NCBI GenBank assembly: GCA_963697355.1
Contig: CAVONV010000022.1
Location: 186,001-250,000, forward strand
Reading direction: 5' to 3'
Source of the DNA: CAVONV01 sp963697355
GTDB taxonomy: Bacteria; Acidobacteriota; Vicinamibacteria; Marinacidobacterales; DATDRI01
DNA: 64,000 bases
How positions within the stretch are numbered: the first letter of the stretch is position 1; each line of letters opens with the position of its first letter. A program made the position numbers and the translations under genes. Below the pieces are notes generated by a model. It saw nothing but the letters and a program-made list of their open reading frames with translations, made no database searches and was not told where the DNA came from. Of the stretch, positions 1 through 8,371 are shown in pieces.

Positions 1-77
1 GCTAGACCGAGTCGAGACGTTTTTGTCGGAACACAACATCTATGTCGTTCGCCCAAAGAACTAGTCAGGGGGAAAGC

Positions 78-996
78 ATGAAAACCCGTTTCCTGTTGTT
101 GGGACTGACCGTGGTCCTCGTGTCTGCAGCCCATCCCGTGACTCCTGATGTCCACGGGGATTATCTGGGGCAAGAGCCGCCGGGAATGACGCCGGAGAAT
201 CTTTGCCCCTGGAATCGTATCGACGGAGAAAAAGGAACTGAACTCGGTGTTCACACCGGATGGAAACGAGTTCTACTTCTCACTCTCACAGGACGGCCGC
301 TACATCATAATGGTCATGCGTCAGGAGAACGGTCGATGGACCGATGCGGAAGTGGCTTCATTTTCGAAGGACTACCGCAACGTGGACATGGCCGTTTCTT
401 CTGACGGACAACACCTCTATTTTGGGTCCAACCGGCCCCGAGCAGGGGAGAGTGCTCCCCGGGAGGGTTTTGACATTTGGGTGGTGAATCGGGCCGGTGC
501 CGGGTGGGGGGAACCGGAGAATCTGGGGCCACTGGTGAACGCTGGTGAGCATCAGATTTACCCCACGGTAACCCGGGATCTGACGCTTTATTTTCAGTCT
601 CGACGGGAAGGAAATATCGGTGGCTCGGACATCTATCGTTCCCGGTGGGTGGATGGGAAGTATGCAAGGCCGGAAAACCTGGGAGACGCCATCAATTCCG
701 AAGCCAACGAGGGGGATGTTCTCATTGCACCCGATGAGAGCTTCCTGGTCGTGTCCACGCGGGGTCTTTCCGATAGCCTCGGAGGGAGCGATCTATACAT
801 CAGTTTTCGCCGCCCGGATGGGACGTGGACCAAGGTCAAGAACATGGGACCGACCATCAATTCCGAGGCAACTGAATACTGTCCTATGCTCTCGCCCGAT
901 GGGAAATATCTCTTCTTTACCAGCACTCGAAGTGGCGACGGAGACATTTATTGGGTGGATGCCAAGGTCATCGAAGAAATGAGGCAGACCTACTGA
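78..996 (+). CDS. Exported PD40 (TolB-like beta-propeller) protein, one frameshift
   Basis: A signal peptide (MKTRFLLLGLTVVLVSAAHP) follows an ATG at 78 with GGGGAAAGC just upstream. The protein then shows repeated PD40 blades: FTPDGNEFYF, VSSDGQHLYFGSNRP, LIAPDESFLVVSTRG and LSPDGKYLFFTSTRSG. PD40 propellers act outside the cytoplasm and commonly bind glycans or proteins; the ligand here is unknown. The reading frame changes near position 198. Dropping one A from GAGAATC restores PEIFAPGIVSTEKKELNSVFTPDG, which fits the family well, so the start at 78 and the rest of the gene (frame open to the TGA at 994-996) are one gene of about 305 residues. An extra base, real or from sequencing, is the simplest explanation. 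The family call is firm; the role is not known. Confidence 0.8.
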
Positions 997-1175
997 AACC
1001 CGATTCGCCCCGATCTACGACCATAAACCTGCGTAGACGCTTCGGGCTGGGGCAGGGGACAATCGATCCATCCGGAGATTCATCCGAAACCATGAAGATG
1101 CCGAAGAAGAAGCGATAAACCGATGCGGAGCAATTCACGAGGCCTAACACCGATGGCGAACGAATAGGAGGTCGC

Positions 1176-1550
1176 ATGCGTGTGATGGTTTGTACCCTGG
1201 CAATATGCATGTTCGCCGTGCTTGTGGCGGCACAGGATCCGGTCCACACCGACGGGGACAAGTACAACCTCGTATTGGAGAACGACCGTGTGCGCGTCCT
1301 GGAGTACCGAGACAAGCCCGGCGACAAGACGCTGTTACATTACCACCCGGATTTCGTGATGCACGTGGTGAGTCCTTTCACGCGCCGTTTGACGTTCGAG
1401 GACGGTCGCACCGTCGACCGGAGCTTCACGGCGGGTCAGACGGTCTGGATGGAAGCGCAGACCCACATTGGCGAGAACATCGGAAGAACCGACACCCACG
1501 TGTTCATTGTCGAGCTCAAGGAACCAAGGACAGCTCCAAAGGCGAAATGA
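1176..1550 (+). CDS. Small exported cupin-domain protein
   Basis: A 124-residue protein with an AGGAGG ribosome site just upstream of the ATG. Residues 1-19 form a signal peptide ending VLVAAQ. The rest is a single cupin barrel: LENDRVRVLEYRDKPGDKTLLHYHPDFVMHV supplies the first cupin motif, with H-Y-H as likely metal ligands, and FTAGQTVWMEAQTHIGENIG forms the second half with another His. Single-domain cupins of this size are common periplasmic proteins of unknown function. The gene stands alone. An imperfect hairpin and a GTTAGCC motif lie downstream (see the stretch 1551-1871). Family assignment is good; the substrate is unknown. Confidence 0.75.
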   Translation: MRVMVCTLAICMFAVLVAAQDPVHTDGDKYNLVLENDRVRVLEYRDKPGDKTLLHYHPDFVMHVVSPFTRRLTFEDGRTVDRSFTAGQTVWMEAQTHIGENIGRTDTHVFIVELKEPRTAPKAK

Positions 1551-1871
1551 ACGGCCAAAGGGAACAGCGGGCGGACCGGAACGCGTCGAATGCGATGAAG
1601 CTGTCAGTCCGAGCCGTCACGGCCCTTGCTGGCGCAAGGTCCGTGCCATCTCAGCCAGCACTTAACGCAGACGTTAGCCCGACGTCGCCAATAAGGAGTG
1701 ATGTTTGGTGTTCGATGGAAGAATTCGGAGCGCCACGTTTGCAACGATCAAACACTTCACTCGAGTAGACGGCGCGGCATTTGAAAGGTGCCGCCGCAGC
1801 TCAGTTCACCTGTCTAGTTGGCGGCAAGCGGCCGACTCAAGCGTTGTCATTCACGGAAAGGACAAACGATC
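1551..1871. other. Intergenic stretch with hairpin
   Basis: No gene is seen. An inverted repeat lies at 1618-1629 / 1634-1645 (CACGGCCCTTGC against GCAAGGTCCGTG, 11 of 12 pairs, 4-nt loop). It is followed at 1673 by GTTAGCC. The hairpin could be a terminator for the cupin gene, though no T-tract follows. It also recalls a degraded integron attC site, but the partner RYYYAAC core expected on the 5' side is missing. Confidence 0.4.
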
Positions 1872-2567
1872 ATGCCCAAGGGTCATAGAGAGCGACACCG
1901 GACTGGACGAATTGGCTGGCTCCGGGCTGCAGTTCTCGGTGCAAACGACGGGATCGTGTCAACAGCAAGCCTCGTCGTCGGTGTTGCCGCCGCGCACGCA
2001 TCGCGAGGCGACGTAATAGTTGCAGGTGTCGCGGGATTGGTCGCAGGGGCGATGTCAATGGCTGCCGGTGAGTACGTATCGGTTAGCTCACAAGCAGACA
2101 CCGAGCAGGCTGACATAGCGCGCGAGCGTATAGAACTCGAAAGCGACGAGGAATACGAGCAAGAGGAACTAGCTTCAATCTACGTGGATCGTGGCCTGGA
2201 TCCGCTGTTGGCGAGACAGGTCGCGGAGCAACTGATGGCCCATGATGCTTTGGCTGCACATGCGCGTGATGAACTCGGGATCTCCGATAATCTGAGTGCC
2301 CGACCAGTTCAAGCAGCGTTCGCATCGGCAGGCACCTTCGCTGTGGGCGCAGCTATGCCGCTTCTGACAGTGTTTCTGGCGCCGGAAGGTAGTGTGGTGC
2401 CCGTCGTGTCCGGAACCTCGCTTGTGTTCCTTGCGGCGCTGGGTGTACTGGCTGCGCGCGCCGGCGGGGCCCCAACGATGAAAGCCGCTACTCGCGTAAC
2501 CTTCTGGGGTGCACTCGCGATGGGGTTGACAGCCGGCATCGGCGCCTTGTTCGGTACGATTGTTTAA
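1872..2567 (+). CDS. VIT1/CCC1-family membrane protein
   Basis: A 231-residue protein. The ATG at 1872 is chosen because GGAAAGG precedes it and MPKGHRERHRTGRIGWLRAA matches the family N-terminus; an upstream in-frame start adds an unrelated tail. Residues about 15-60 contain AVLGANDGIVSTASLVVGVAAA, the hallmark first helix, then a helix ending VAGAMSMAAGEYVSVSSQ with the conserved GEYVS motif. A charged Glu-rich loop follows (ERIELESDEEYEQEELASIY), then three C-terminal membrane helices. VIT1/CCC1 proteins move Fe2+ or Mn2+ out of the cytosol. Metal transport is inferred from the family; specificity cannot be read from the sequence. Confidence 0.85.
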   Translation: MPKGHRERHRTGRIGWLRAAVLGANDGIVSTASLVVGVAAAHASRGDVIVAGVAGLVAGAMSMAAGEYVSVSSQADTEQADIARERIELESDEEYEQEELASIYVDRGLDPLLARQVAEQLMAHDALAAHARDELGISDNLSARPVQAAFASAGTFAVGAAMPLLTVFLAPEGSVVPVVSGTSLVFLAALGVLAARAGGAPTMKAATRVTFWGALAMGLTAGIGALFGTIV

Positions 2568-2651
2568 GGGTAAAAGAGGGCATACTGTGCGTGGCGCCAC
2601 CTAACCCCACCGGAGCAGACGTCGCGGATTTTCAATGCGAGGCGCCGCTAA

Positions 2652-3430
2652 TCAGTTCTCGCCCAGCAGATCCCCGAAGGCGGGCCGGCCGCCGAGCGAG
2701 ACTTTGAAACCGTAGAGCGTCAGCGCCACGACGACGGCCAGGGCCAGATACGTAGGGTGCGCGCCATGAATGCGGGCGTGCCGCTTCGGATATCGTGCTT
2801 CTCGATCGCCCCCGCCGCGGCGGCTAATCCGAAGTCGGTAATCCGGGCCTGACCGCGGTCGTCGAGCATGACATTCGCGGGCTTCAGATCTCGGTGCAGG
2901 ACTCCGCGACCATGCGCCGCGGCAAGTCCGGACGCTAGCTGTCGAGCAATCTGGATCGCCTTGTCTGGTGGAAGTCGTCCAATGCGGCGAAGGAGCGAGC
3001 CTAAGTCTTCGCCGTGGATGTACTCCATCGAGAGAAACACGAGCCCGTCGGCTTCGCCGATGTCGTAGACCCGGCACACATTGGGATGCGCGATCTGGCG
3101 GGCGATGCGGACCTCACGACGAAATTGCTTCAGCCGTTCCGGACTCGAGGCAAGCCCTTCGGGAAGAAACTTCAGCGCCACCGGCTGCTCGAGGGTCAGG
3201 TCGTCGGCGCGGTAAACCTCGCCCATCCCGCCTTCGCCGATACGATCGACGATGCGATAGCGCCCCGCGAGAACGTCGCCGGTGACAAACCTTGCGTGTG
3301 CCGTCGGCGTCGGCGTCCTCGTCCGAGTTGGTTCAGCGGAGACTACCTCGAGGGAAACTCCGCAGGAAGAGCAGAAACGACTCCCCACTGGTATTTGGCT
3401 CGAGCAAGAAGGGCAGTGCACGGGGATCAC
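2652..3430 (-). pseudogene. Zinc-ribbon serine/threonine protein kinase, internally deleted
   Basis: The N-terminus is a zinc ribbon (C6, C9, C20, C23), followed by a Pro/Thr-rich linker and a Hanks-type kinase domain. The P-loop RIGEGGMGEVYRADD, VALKFLPE lysine, HRDLKPANVMLDD catalytic loop and ITDFGLA are all intact. The domain stops in the activation segment: after SGTPAFMA, where APEQ is expected, the frame runs into 11 unrelated residues and a stop at 2720. A second frame then supplies YLALAVVVALTLYGFKVSLG and a tail ending at 2652. A membrane helix with a YGF-type tail is usual at the far C-terminus of such kinases. The C-lobe of the kinase and any sensor domain have therefore been deleted, joining activation loop to tail out of frame. 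It is very unlikely to be an active kinase. Confidence 0.8.
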
Positions 3431-3641
3431 TTCTCCTTCATGGCCGCCGGCCCAAGATGGAAAGGATGGGCGAAACCAAAGTGTAGCACCGTGCGGTCAC
3501 CCGGTAAAGTTGATAATCTTCACTTTCGCCGGCCCATCGTGTATCTCGTGCTGTGACGAACGTGACAACAGTAATGGGGCGTTGTAGAACATTAGAAGGT
3601 GAGAATTTGCTAGCGGACCAAGCAATCTGGATGATGCGATC

Positions 3642-5169
3642 ATGACAAACACGCTCACGGCTGTCCTACTTACCGTCTTTTTGAGCCTATCCCTGTCGTG
3701 CACAACAGACCCGACGGTCTACGATGGGCCGGACCCCAATATCCTATGGATCTTCCTCGAAGACACTGCTCCACTGATGGGTGCGTACGGTACAACAATC
3801 ATTTCGACGCCCAACATCGACGAACTTGCGGAAGCCGGCGTCCGATATACGAATGTGTTCATGCCTGCACCTGTTTGCTCGGCCAGCCGGTCGACCATCA
3901 TCACGGGCACGATGTCCACGACTCTCGGGCTGCATAACCACCATAGCTCGCGGACGGACGAATCCGCAATCTACCTTCCGGAAGGGTTCCAGACCATCCC
4001 CGAGCTCTTCAATGAAGCAGGGTACTTTTCCTTCAACAATGGCAAGGACGACTACAACTTCCACTACGACCGTCGCGATCTATATGACCAGGACTACTCG
4101 CAGCATCCCCTCTATGGAAAACGTGGTGACCTGATCGAGCTCGCCGAGCTGAAGAACAGGCAGCCGTTCTTCGGCCAGATTCAGCTGTCCGGCGGAAAGG
4201 AGATCTTCTCGTCCGCCTTCAAAGAGTCGGTCGCGACGCCCGTTGACCGAGCCATGATTGAGCTGCCGCCTTACCTGCCTGCCCATCCTGCTATCGTGGA
4301 AGAGTACGCGAATCACCTGGACGCGATCCAGATCACGGATCGAAAGGTCGGCCTGATCATGGACGAGCTTCGCGAAAACGGCCTGCTCGAGAACACGATC
4401 GTCTTCTTCTTTTCGGATCACGGGATGAGAATGACGCGAAACAAGCAGTTTCTTTATGACGGCGGCATCCACGTGCCGCTCATCATCGCCGATTTTCGGA
4501 AGCAGGTTTCAGTTGACGCCGGAACGAAGTGACGACGCGCTCATCAGCGGCCTCGACCTCGGGACAAGCGCACTGGCGCTCGCCGGCATTCCGATTCCGG
4601 ATTATATGGAAGGCATCAACATCTTCGCCAAGGATTTCGACGGTCGCGAGGTCGTCATCTCAACGCGGGACCGCTGCGACTTCACGATTGACCGGATCCG
4701 ATCCGTGCGTTCGAAGCGATTCAAGTATATCCGCAATTTTCTCACGGACCGGCCGTACGCGCAGCCGACGTACATGGACGTCGATGGCGTCGAGTTTGTA
4801 CGGGTGATGCGGCAGCTGCACGCCGAGAACAAGTTGAACGCTGCTCAGTCGCGTTTCTTTTCGGACGAACGACCGGCCGAGGAATTGTACGACCTTGAAA
4901 ACGACCCATACGAGTTGAACAACCTGGCGGGCGACGCTGACTATGTGGGTGTTCGGGAAGAGTACGCAGCAATACTAGACAACTGGATCGACGAAACCGA
5001 CGACAAGGGGCAGTACCCAGAGGACATCGAGGGTTTGAAGTTGATGCTGGGCATTTGGGGCGAGCACGCTACGAATCCAGAGTACGAACCACTCAGGCGG
5101 AAATATGAAGGTCTCGCGGGGTCGCAGTTTGGACTAAAGAGTCAGGGGTGGAAGCCGGTTGGCCAATGA
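3642..5169 (+). CDS. Lipoprotein sulfatase, one frameshift
   Basis: Residues 1-20 end in a lipobox (LSLSC20), so the protein is probably membrane-anchored in the periplasm or outer membrane. The sulfatase fold starts at PNILWIFLEDTAP, and the signature C79-S-A-S-R83 is the formylglycine site of a type I sulfatase. VFFFSDHG and the GGIHVPLIIA strand follow. The frame shifts between about 4500 and 4531: removing one base from GCAGGTTTCAG joins ADFRKQ to FQLTPERSDDALISGLDLG, continuing to the stop at 5169 with the C-terminal ELYDLENDPYELNNLA block. The whole is about 508 residues. Substrate unknown, and no sulfatase-maturing enzyme is visible nearby. The shift has the same one-extra-base form as others in the window. 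Confidence 0.8.
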
Positions 5170-5441
5170 TCTGAGGATCTATCCGCGGAGTTTGACCAAG
5201 ATCTCTATGCCAGCCGCCACCAACTGGGCACGTGTGGAGCAGCCGGGGAATTGACATTGCCCTTTATCCCGCGCGACGACCTGCTGTCTCACCGCCAAAG
5301 CGATGCCTTTCTTGTCCTAGGCATCTGAAAATTCAAGGGTGTGTTTCTTTTGGTAGCGATAGCTGTGGAAATCCGCGAACACGTGTTCGCAGCAGCCTGT
5401 CCGTGATCTTGATTGAAGGGTCTCGATGCACCCAAGACAAG

Positions 5442-6191
5442 TTATCCGTGGCCTTCCAGTCGCTCGAGAAGCTCTTTGAACCGGCGGCGGCTGACATCCA
5501 AACGGAGATCCGTGGCGAGAACCACTTCACCGTAGCCTCCAACTAGCGGGGTCACCTCTTTGACGGCGTTCAGATTGACCATTGCAGCGCGGGATATTCT
5601 GCAAAAAGCACTTGGGTCGATCCTGTTCTCCAATTCATTGAGCGTAGGCTGGATCCAATAGTAATCCTTGGCGGTGACCATCTTACTCAGGCCACCTTCA
5701 GAGGCAAAATAGACGATATCGTTCTGATGGATGACGTGGTATCTATTTCCTTTCTTGCCCAAGAAGCGGGAGGGACGGGAGCCCAAAGCTCTATTGGCTC
5801 TGTCGATTTGGGAATCCGATTCCTCGCTCGAGGCGGCGCGTGCACGTTCGATGGCCTTTGCCAAGCGTGCCCTATTGACGGGCTTGAGTAAGTAGTCAAC
5901 GGCGTGGACATCGAAGGCGTCGACGGCATATTGGTCGTACGCGGTGCAGAAAACGATGGATGGGCGTGGCGACGAAAGTGACGCCGCAACCTCGACCCCG
6001 TTCACGGCAGGCATCTGAATATCTAGGAACACGAGGTCGGGTCGAAGTCCCGTTATTTTGGCGATAGCATCCTCGCCGTCTTCCGCCTCGGCGACAACCT
6101 CGATGTCCGCGAAAGGCTTCAGAAGCTGTCGCAAACGATCGCGGGCAAGCTCTTCATCATCGACAATCAGTGTTCGGAGCATTGTCATCAT
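5442..6191 (-). CDS. LytTR-family response regulator
   Basis: A 249-residue regulator. Residues 1-125 form a CheY-like receiver: acidic pair DDEE near 11-14, phosphoacceptor D57 in LVFLDIQMP, and the LLKPV lysine. Residues about 145-245 form a LytTR DNA-binding domain (NRYHVIHQNDIVYFASEGG, FCRISRAAMVNLNAVKEV). It is encoded 68 nt after the LytS-like kinase on the same strand, so the two are almost certainly partners. LytTR regulators bind short direct repeats and often control exopolysaccharide, autolysis or stress genes. The target genes cannot be read here; the adjacent TPR/phosphatase-fold genes upstream of the kinase are one possibility. Confidence 0.9.
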   Translation of the reverse strand: MMTMLRTLIVDDEELARDRLRQLLKPFADIEVVAEAEDGEDAIAKITGLRPDLVFLDIQMPAVNGVEVAASLSSPRPSIVFCTAYDQYAVDAFDVHAVDYLLKPVNRARLAKAIERARAASSEESDSQIDRANRALGSRPSRFLGKKGNRYHVIHQNDIVYFASEGGLSKMVTAKDYYWIQPTLNELENRIDPSAFCRISRAAMVNLNAVKEVTPLVGGYGEVVLATDLRLDVSRRRFKELLERLEGHG

Positions 6192-6259
6192 CTCGAGCTT
6201 GATTCTAGGTCGCTTGTGTTGTTTTTCAAAACAATCATGTGGGCAAAGAGCAACCGAGA

Positions 6260-8155
6260 CTACCTTTTGGGCTTTTCGATTGGCAGCTCGATCGTGACAA
6301 TGGTGGCACCTGCTTGGTCGTCTCGAACGATCTTCAAAGAAGCCTCGTTGTCGTAGTAACCATAGAGACGCTCGCGAACGCTCCTGACGCCGTGAGCGGT
6401 CCGATGGCTGTCGGGTCCGGGGTCTATCGATTTGTCGGGAAAGCCGGGGCCGTTGTCTTCGACAGCAACGAGTAGACGGCCGTCGTGCTGCCGGGCGCGA
6501 ATAGAAATGGAACCGGTTCCCCGGACGTTCGCCACTCCGTGCTTGACGGCGTTTTCCACCAAAGTCTGAACAACCATCGTGGGGACCTCGAAGTGTTTGA
6601 CGCAGTCTTCGATTTCGATGGATGTCTCGAGCCGATTGCCAAATCGGGCTTGCTCTACATCCAAATAGGAGCGCACGAAATTGATTTCATCCTCCAATCG
6701 AGCCCACTCCTTCTCGGAGCCTTTCAGTGTGTAACGGAAGACTTCGGACAACTGCTCTACAGTTTGCTCGGCCCGCCCTGGATGCTTGTGGATCAGCCCG
6801 GCGATAGCGTTCAATGCGTTGAACAAGAAATGGGGATTGACTTGGGCTCGAAGTGCTTTTAGCTCGGAACGACTCGCATGGACCTCGAGCTCTCTCTCTC
6901 GTTTGTCCTGCTCACGTTTCTTGTGCTGCAAACGCACGTTCTCGAGCATGTTGGAAAAAACATTGGCAAGGGAATTCAGCAGATCGACGTCTTTGCTGAA
7001 GTAAGGTGTGCCTTCCAACCGTTCACCCAAATAGATGAAACCGACCGCGTCTCCATTCGTCCGAATCGGTATCTCGAGGATATGCTCGGTGGCGGGGGGT
7101 GAATCTCCGAGAGCAATACTCGTCTTCGCCCTGAAGATGTCCGATAGCTGGTTCTCCGCATGATGAACGAGCTGGTTCTCGGTCGTGGCGCTCTGTACCG
7201 CGGTGAGGAAATATTGAACCGCCTCCGCAGGACCGAACCGCCTGCCAAGCCATACGCGATCCAGCCAAGACTCCAGCTTTCGGTACAGCCATGGGAGGCT
7301 GAGAGCCACGGGAAGCAATGTAAGGGCCAATATCCATGGCATGAGATGGCTCGACGAGCGGTCTTGCGAAAGATGTCGGACGACGAAGAAGTAAGCGACG
7401 AGAAGGGTGAAGACTAGGAAAGAGAACGTACCTCGCTTGACGAAGATGTCGAAGAAGGTGAATCGCTCGAGGTAGTACGTATTGACGAAGAGAAAAATGA
7501 GGGGAAAAGACCTGGCAGTGAGATTCAAAGCCCGCTCAATCAAGGAATGACCGAAAAAGGGGAGCTGGACGATGGCCATGATGATGACGAGGAGTCCCAA
7601 GAGCATCCATGCCCATTTCTGATAGGCACGGAGCCGGTACGGGTCCTGCGTCATCCGCGCGCCGGATGGGGAGGGGGTCAAATAGACAATGGACGCACAA
7701 TAGACTCCGGCCACGACAAAGAGCCCAACTAGGCCGTAGTTGAACCACGGAATGGATTCGGTTCCCCTCCCGAGGAGGGCGACGGAAACCAGCACCAGTG
7801 CCAAGGTTGAAGAAGAAACATATGTTGCAATGAGGATGACACGCCACGGCTGAGAGCTTCTTAGCCTGGAAATGCACCCGCTGTAAAAGGCCTGCATCAT
7901 CACGGCGGGCCAAAGAAGGGCCATATCCAAGATGACCACTTCAATTGAAAGACCGACATTCCTCGAGTAGAAGGAGCCAAAGACCGAGATCAAGTTGACC
8001 AGGAACCAAACGGCCGAGTAGAAGGTGAGAAAAAGGTCGACCCGCGATTCAACGGTGTTTTGGCTTCGTTCCTGGAGCCATGAAATCCCCAGCGCGCCGT
8101 AGGATAAGGTCCCGAACGCGAAAAGGAGAATGGCAGTGATTTCAATGACGGCCAT
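6260..8155 (-). CDS. LytS/YehU-type membrane sensor histidine kinase
   Basis: A 631-residue kinase. The first 310 residues contain about nine hydrophobic segments forming a large membrane sensor. A GAF-like region follows (SIALGDSPPATEHILEIPI onward). The His_kinase domain carries the phosphoacceptor motif QVNPHFLFNALNAI, which marks the LytS/YehU family rather than HisKA. The ATPase domain has VQTLVENAVKHG (N box) and VEDNGPGF (G box). It precedes the LytTR regulator on the same strand and faces away from no other regulator, making a standard two-component operon. The ligand sensed by the membrane region is unknown. Confidence 0.9.
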   Translation of the reverse strand: MAVIEITAILLFAFGTLSYGALGISWLQERSQNTVESRVDLFLTFYSAVWFLVNLISVFGSFYSRNVGLSIEVVILDMALLWPAVMMQAFYSGCISRLRSSQPWRVILIATYVSSSTLALVLVSVALLGRGTESIPWFNYGLVGLFVVAGVYCASIVYLTPSPSGARMTQDPYRLRAYQKWAWMLLGLLVIIMAIVQLPFFGHSLIERALNLTARSFPLIFLFVNTYYLERFTFFDIFVKRGTFSFLVFTLLVAYFFVVRHLSQDRSSSHLMPWILALTLLPVALSLPWLYRKLESWLDRVWLGRRFGPAEAVQYFLTAVQSATTENQLVHHAENQLSDIFRAKTSIALGDSPPATEHILEIPIRTNGDAVGFIYLGERLEGTPYFSKDVDLLNSLANVFSNMLENVRLQHKKREQDKRERELEVHASRSELKALRAQVNPHFLFNALNAIAGLIHKHPGRAEQTVEQLSEVFRYTLKGSEKEWARLEDEINFVRSYLDVEQARFGNRLETSIEIEDCVKHFEVPTMVVQTLVENAVKHGVANVRGTGSISIRARQHDGRLLVAVEDNGPGFPDKSIDPGPDSHRTAHGVRSVRERLYGYYDNEASLKIVRDDQAGATIVTIELPIEKPKR

Positions 8156-8371
8156 AGAACGATAGTCCTCGATCGCATCTTATGAGCATTGGCTTTCGAT
8201 GCAAGTACGAAACAGGTGAGTGGTCGTGAAGCCGATTGAACGGTCACGGCGCAGCAGTGGTCGGTGGTCAACGCGCGTCAAAAATCGGGGAACAGGGATG
8301 GATGGGGATGAAAAGGCAGAATCGGATGGTCGAAGGGAGCCTTCGAGAAGAGCGAAGGTCAGCTCTTCATG

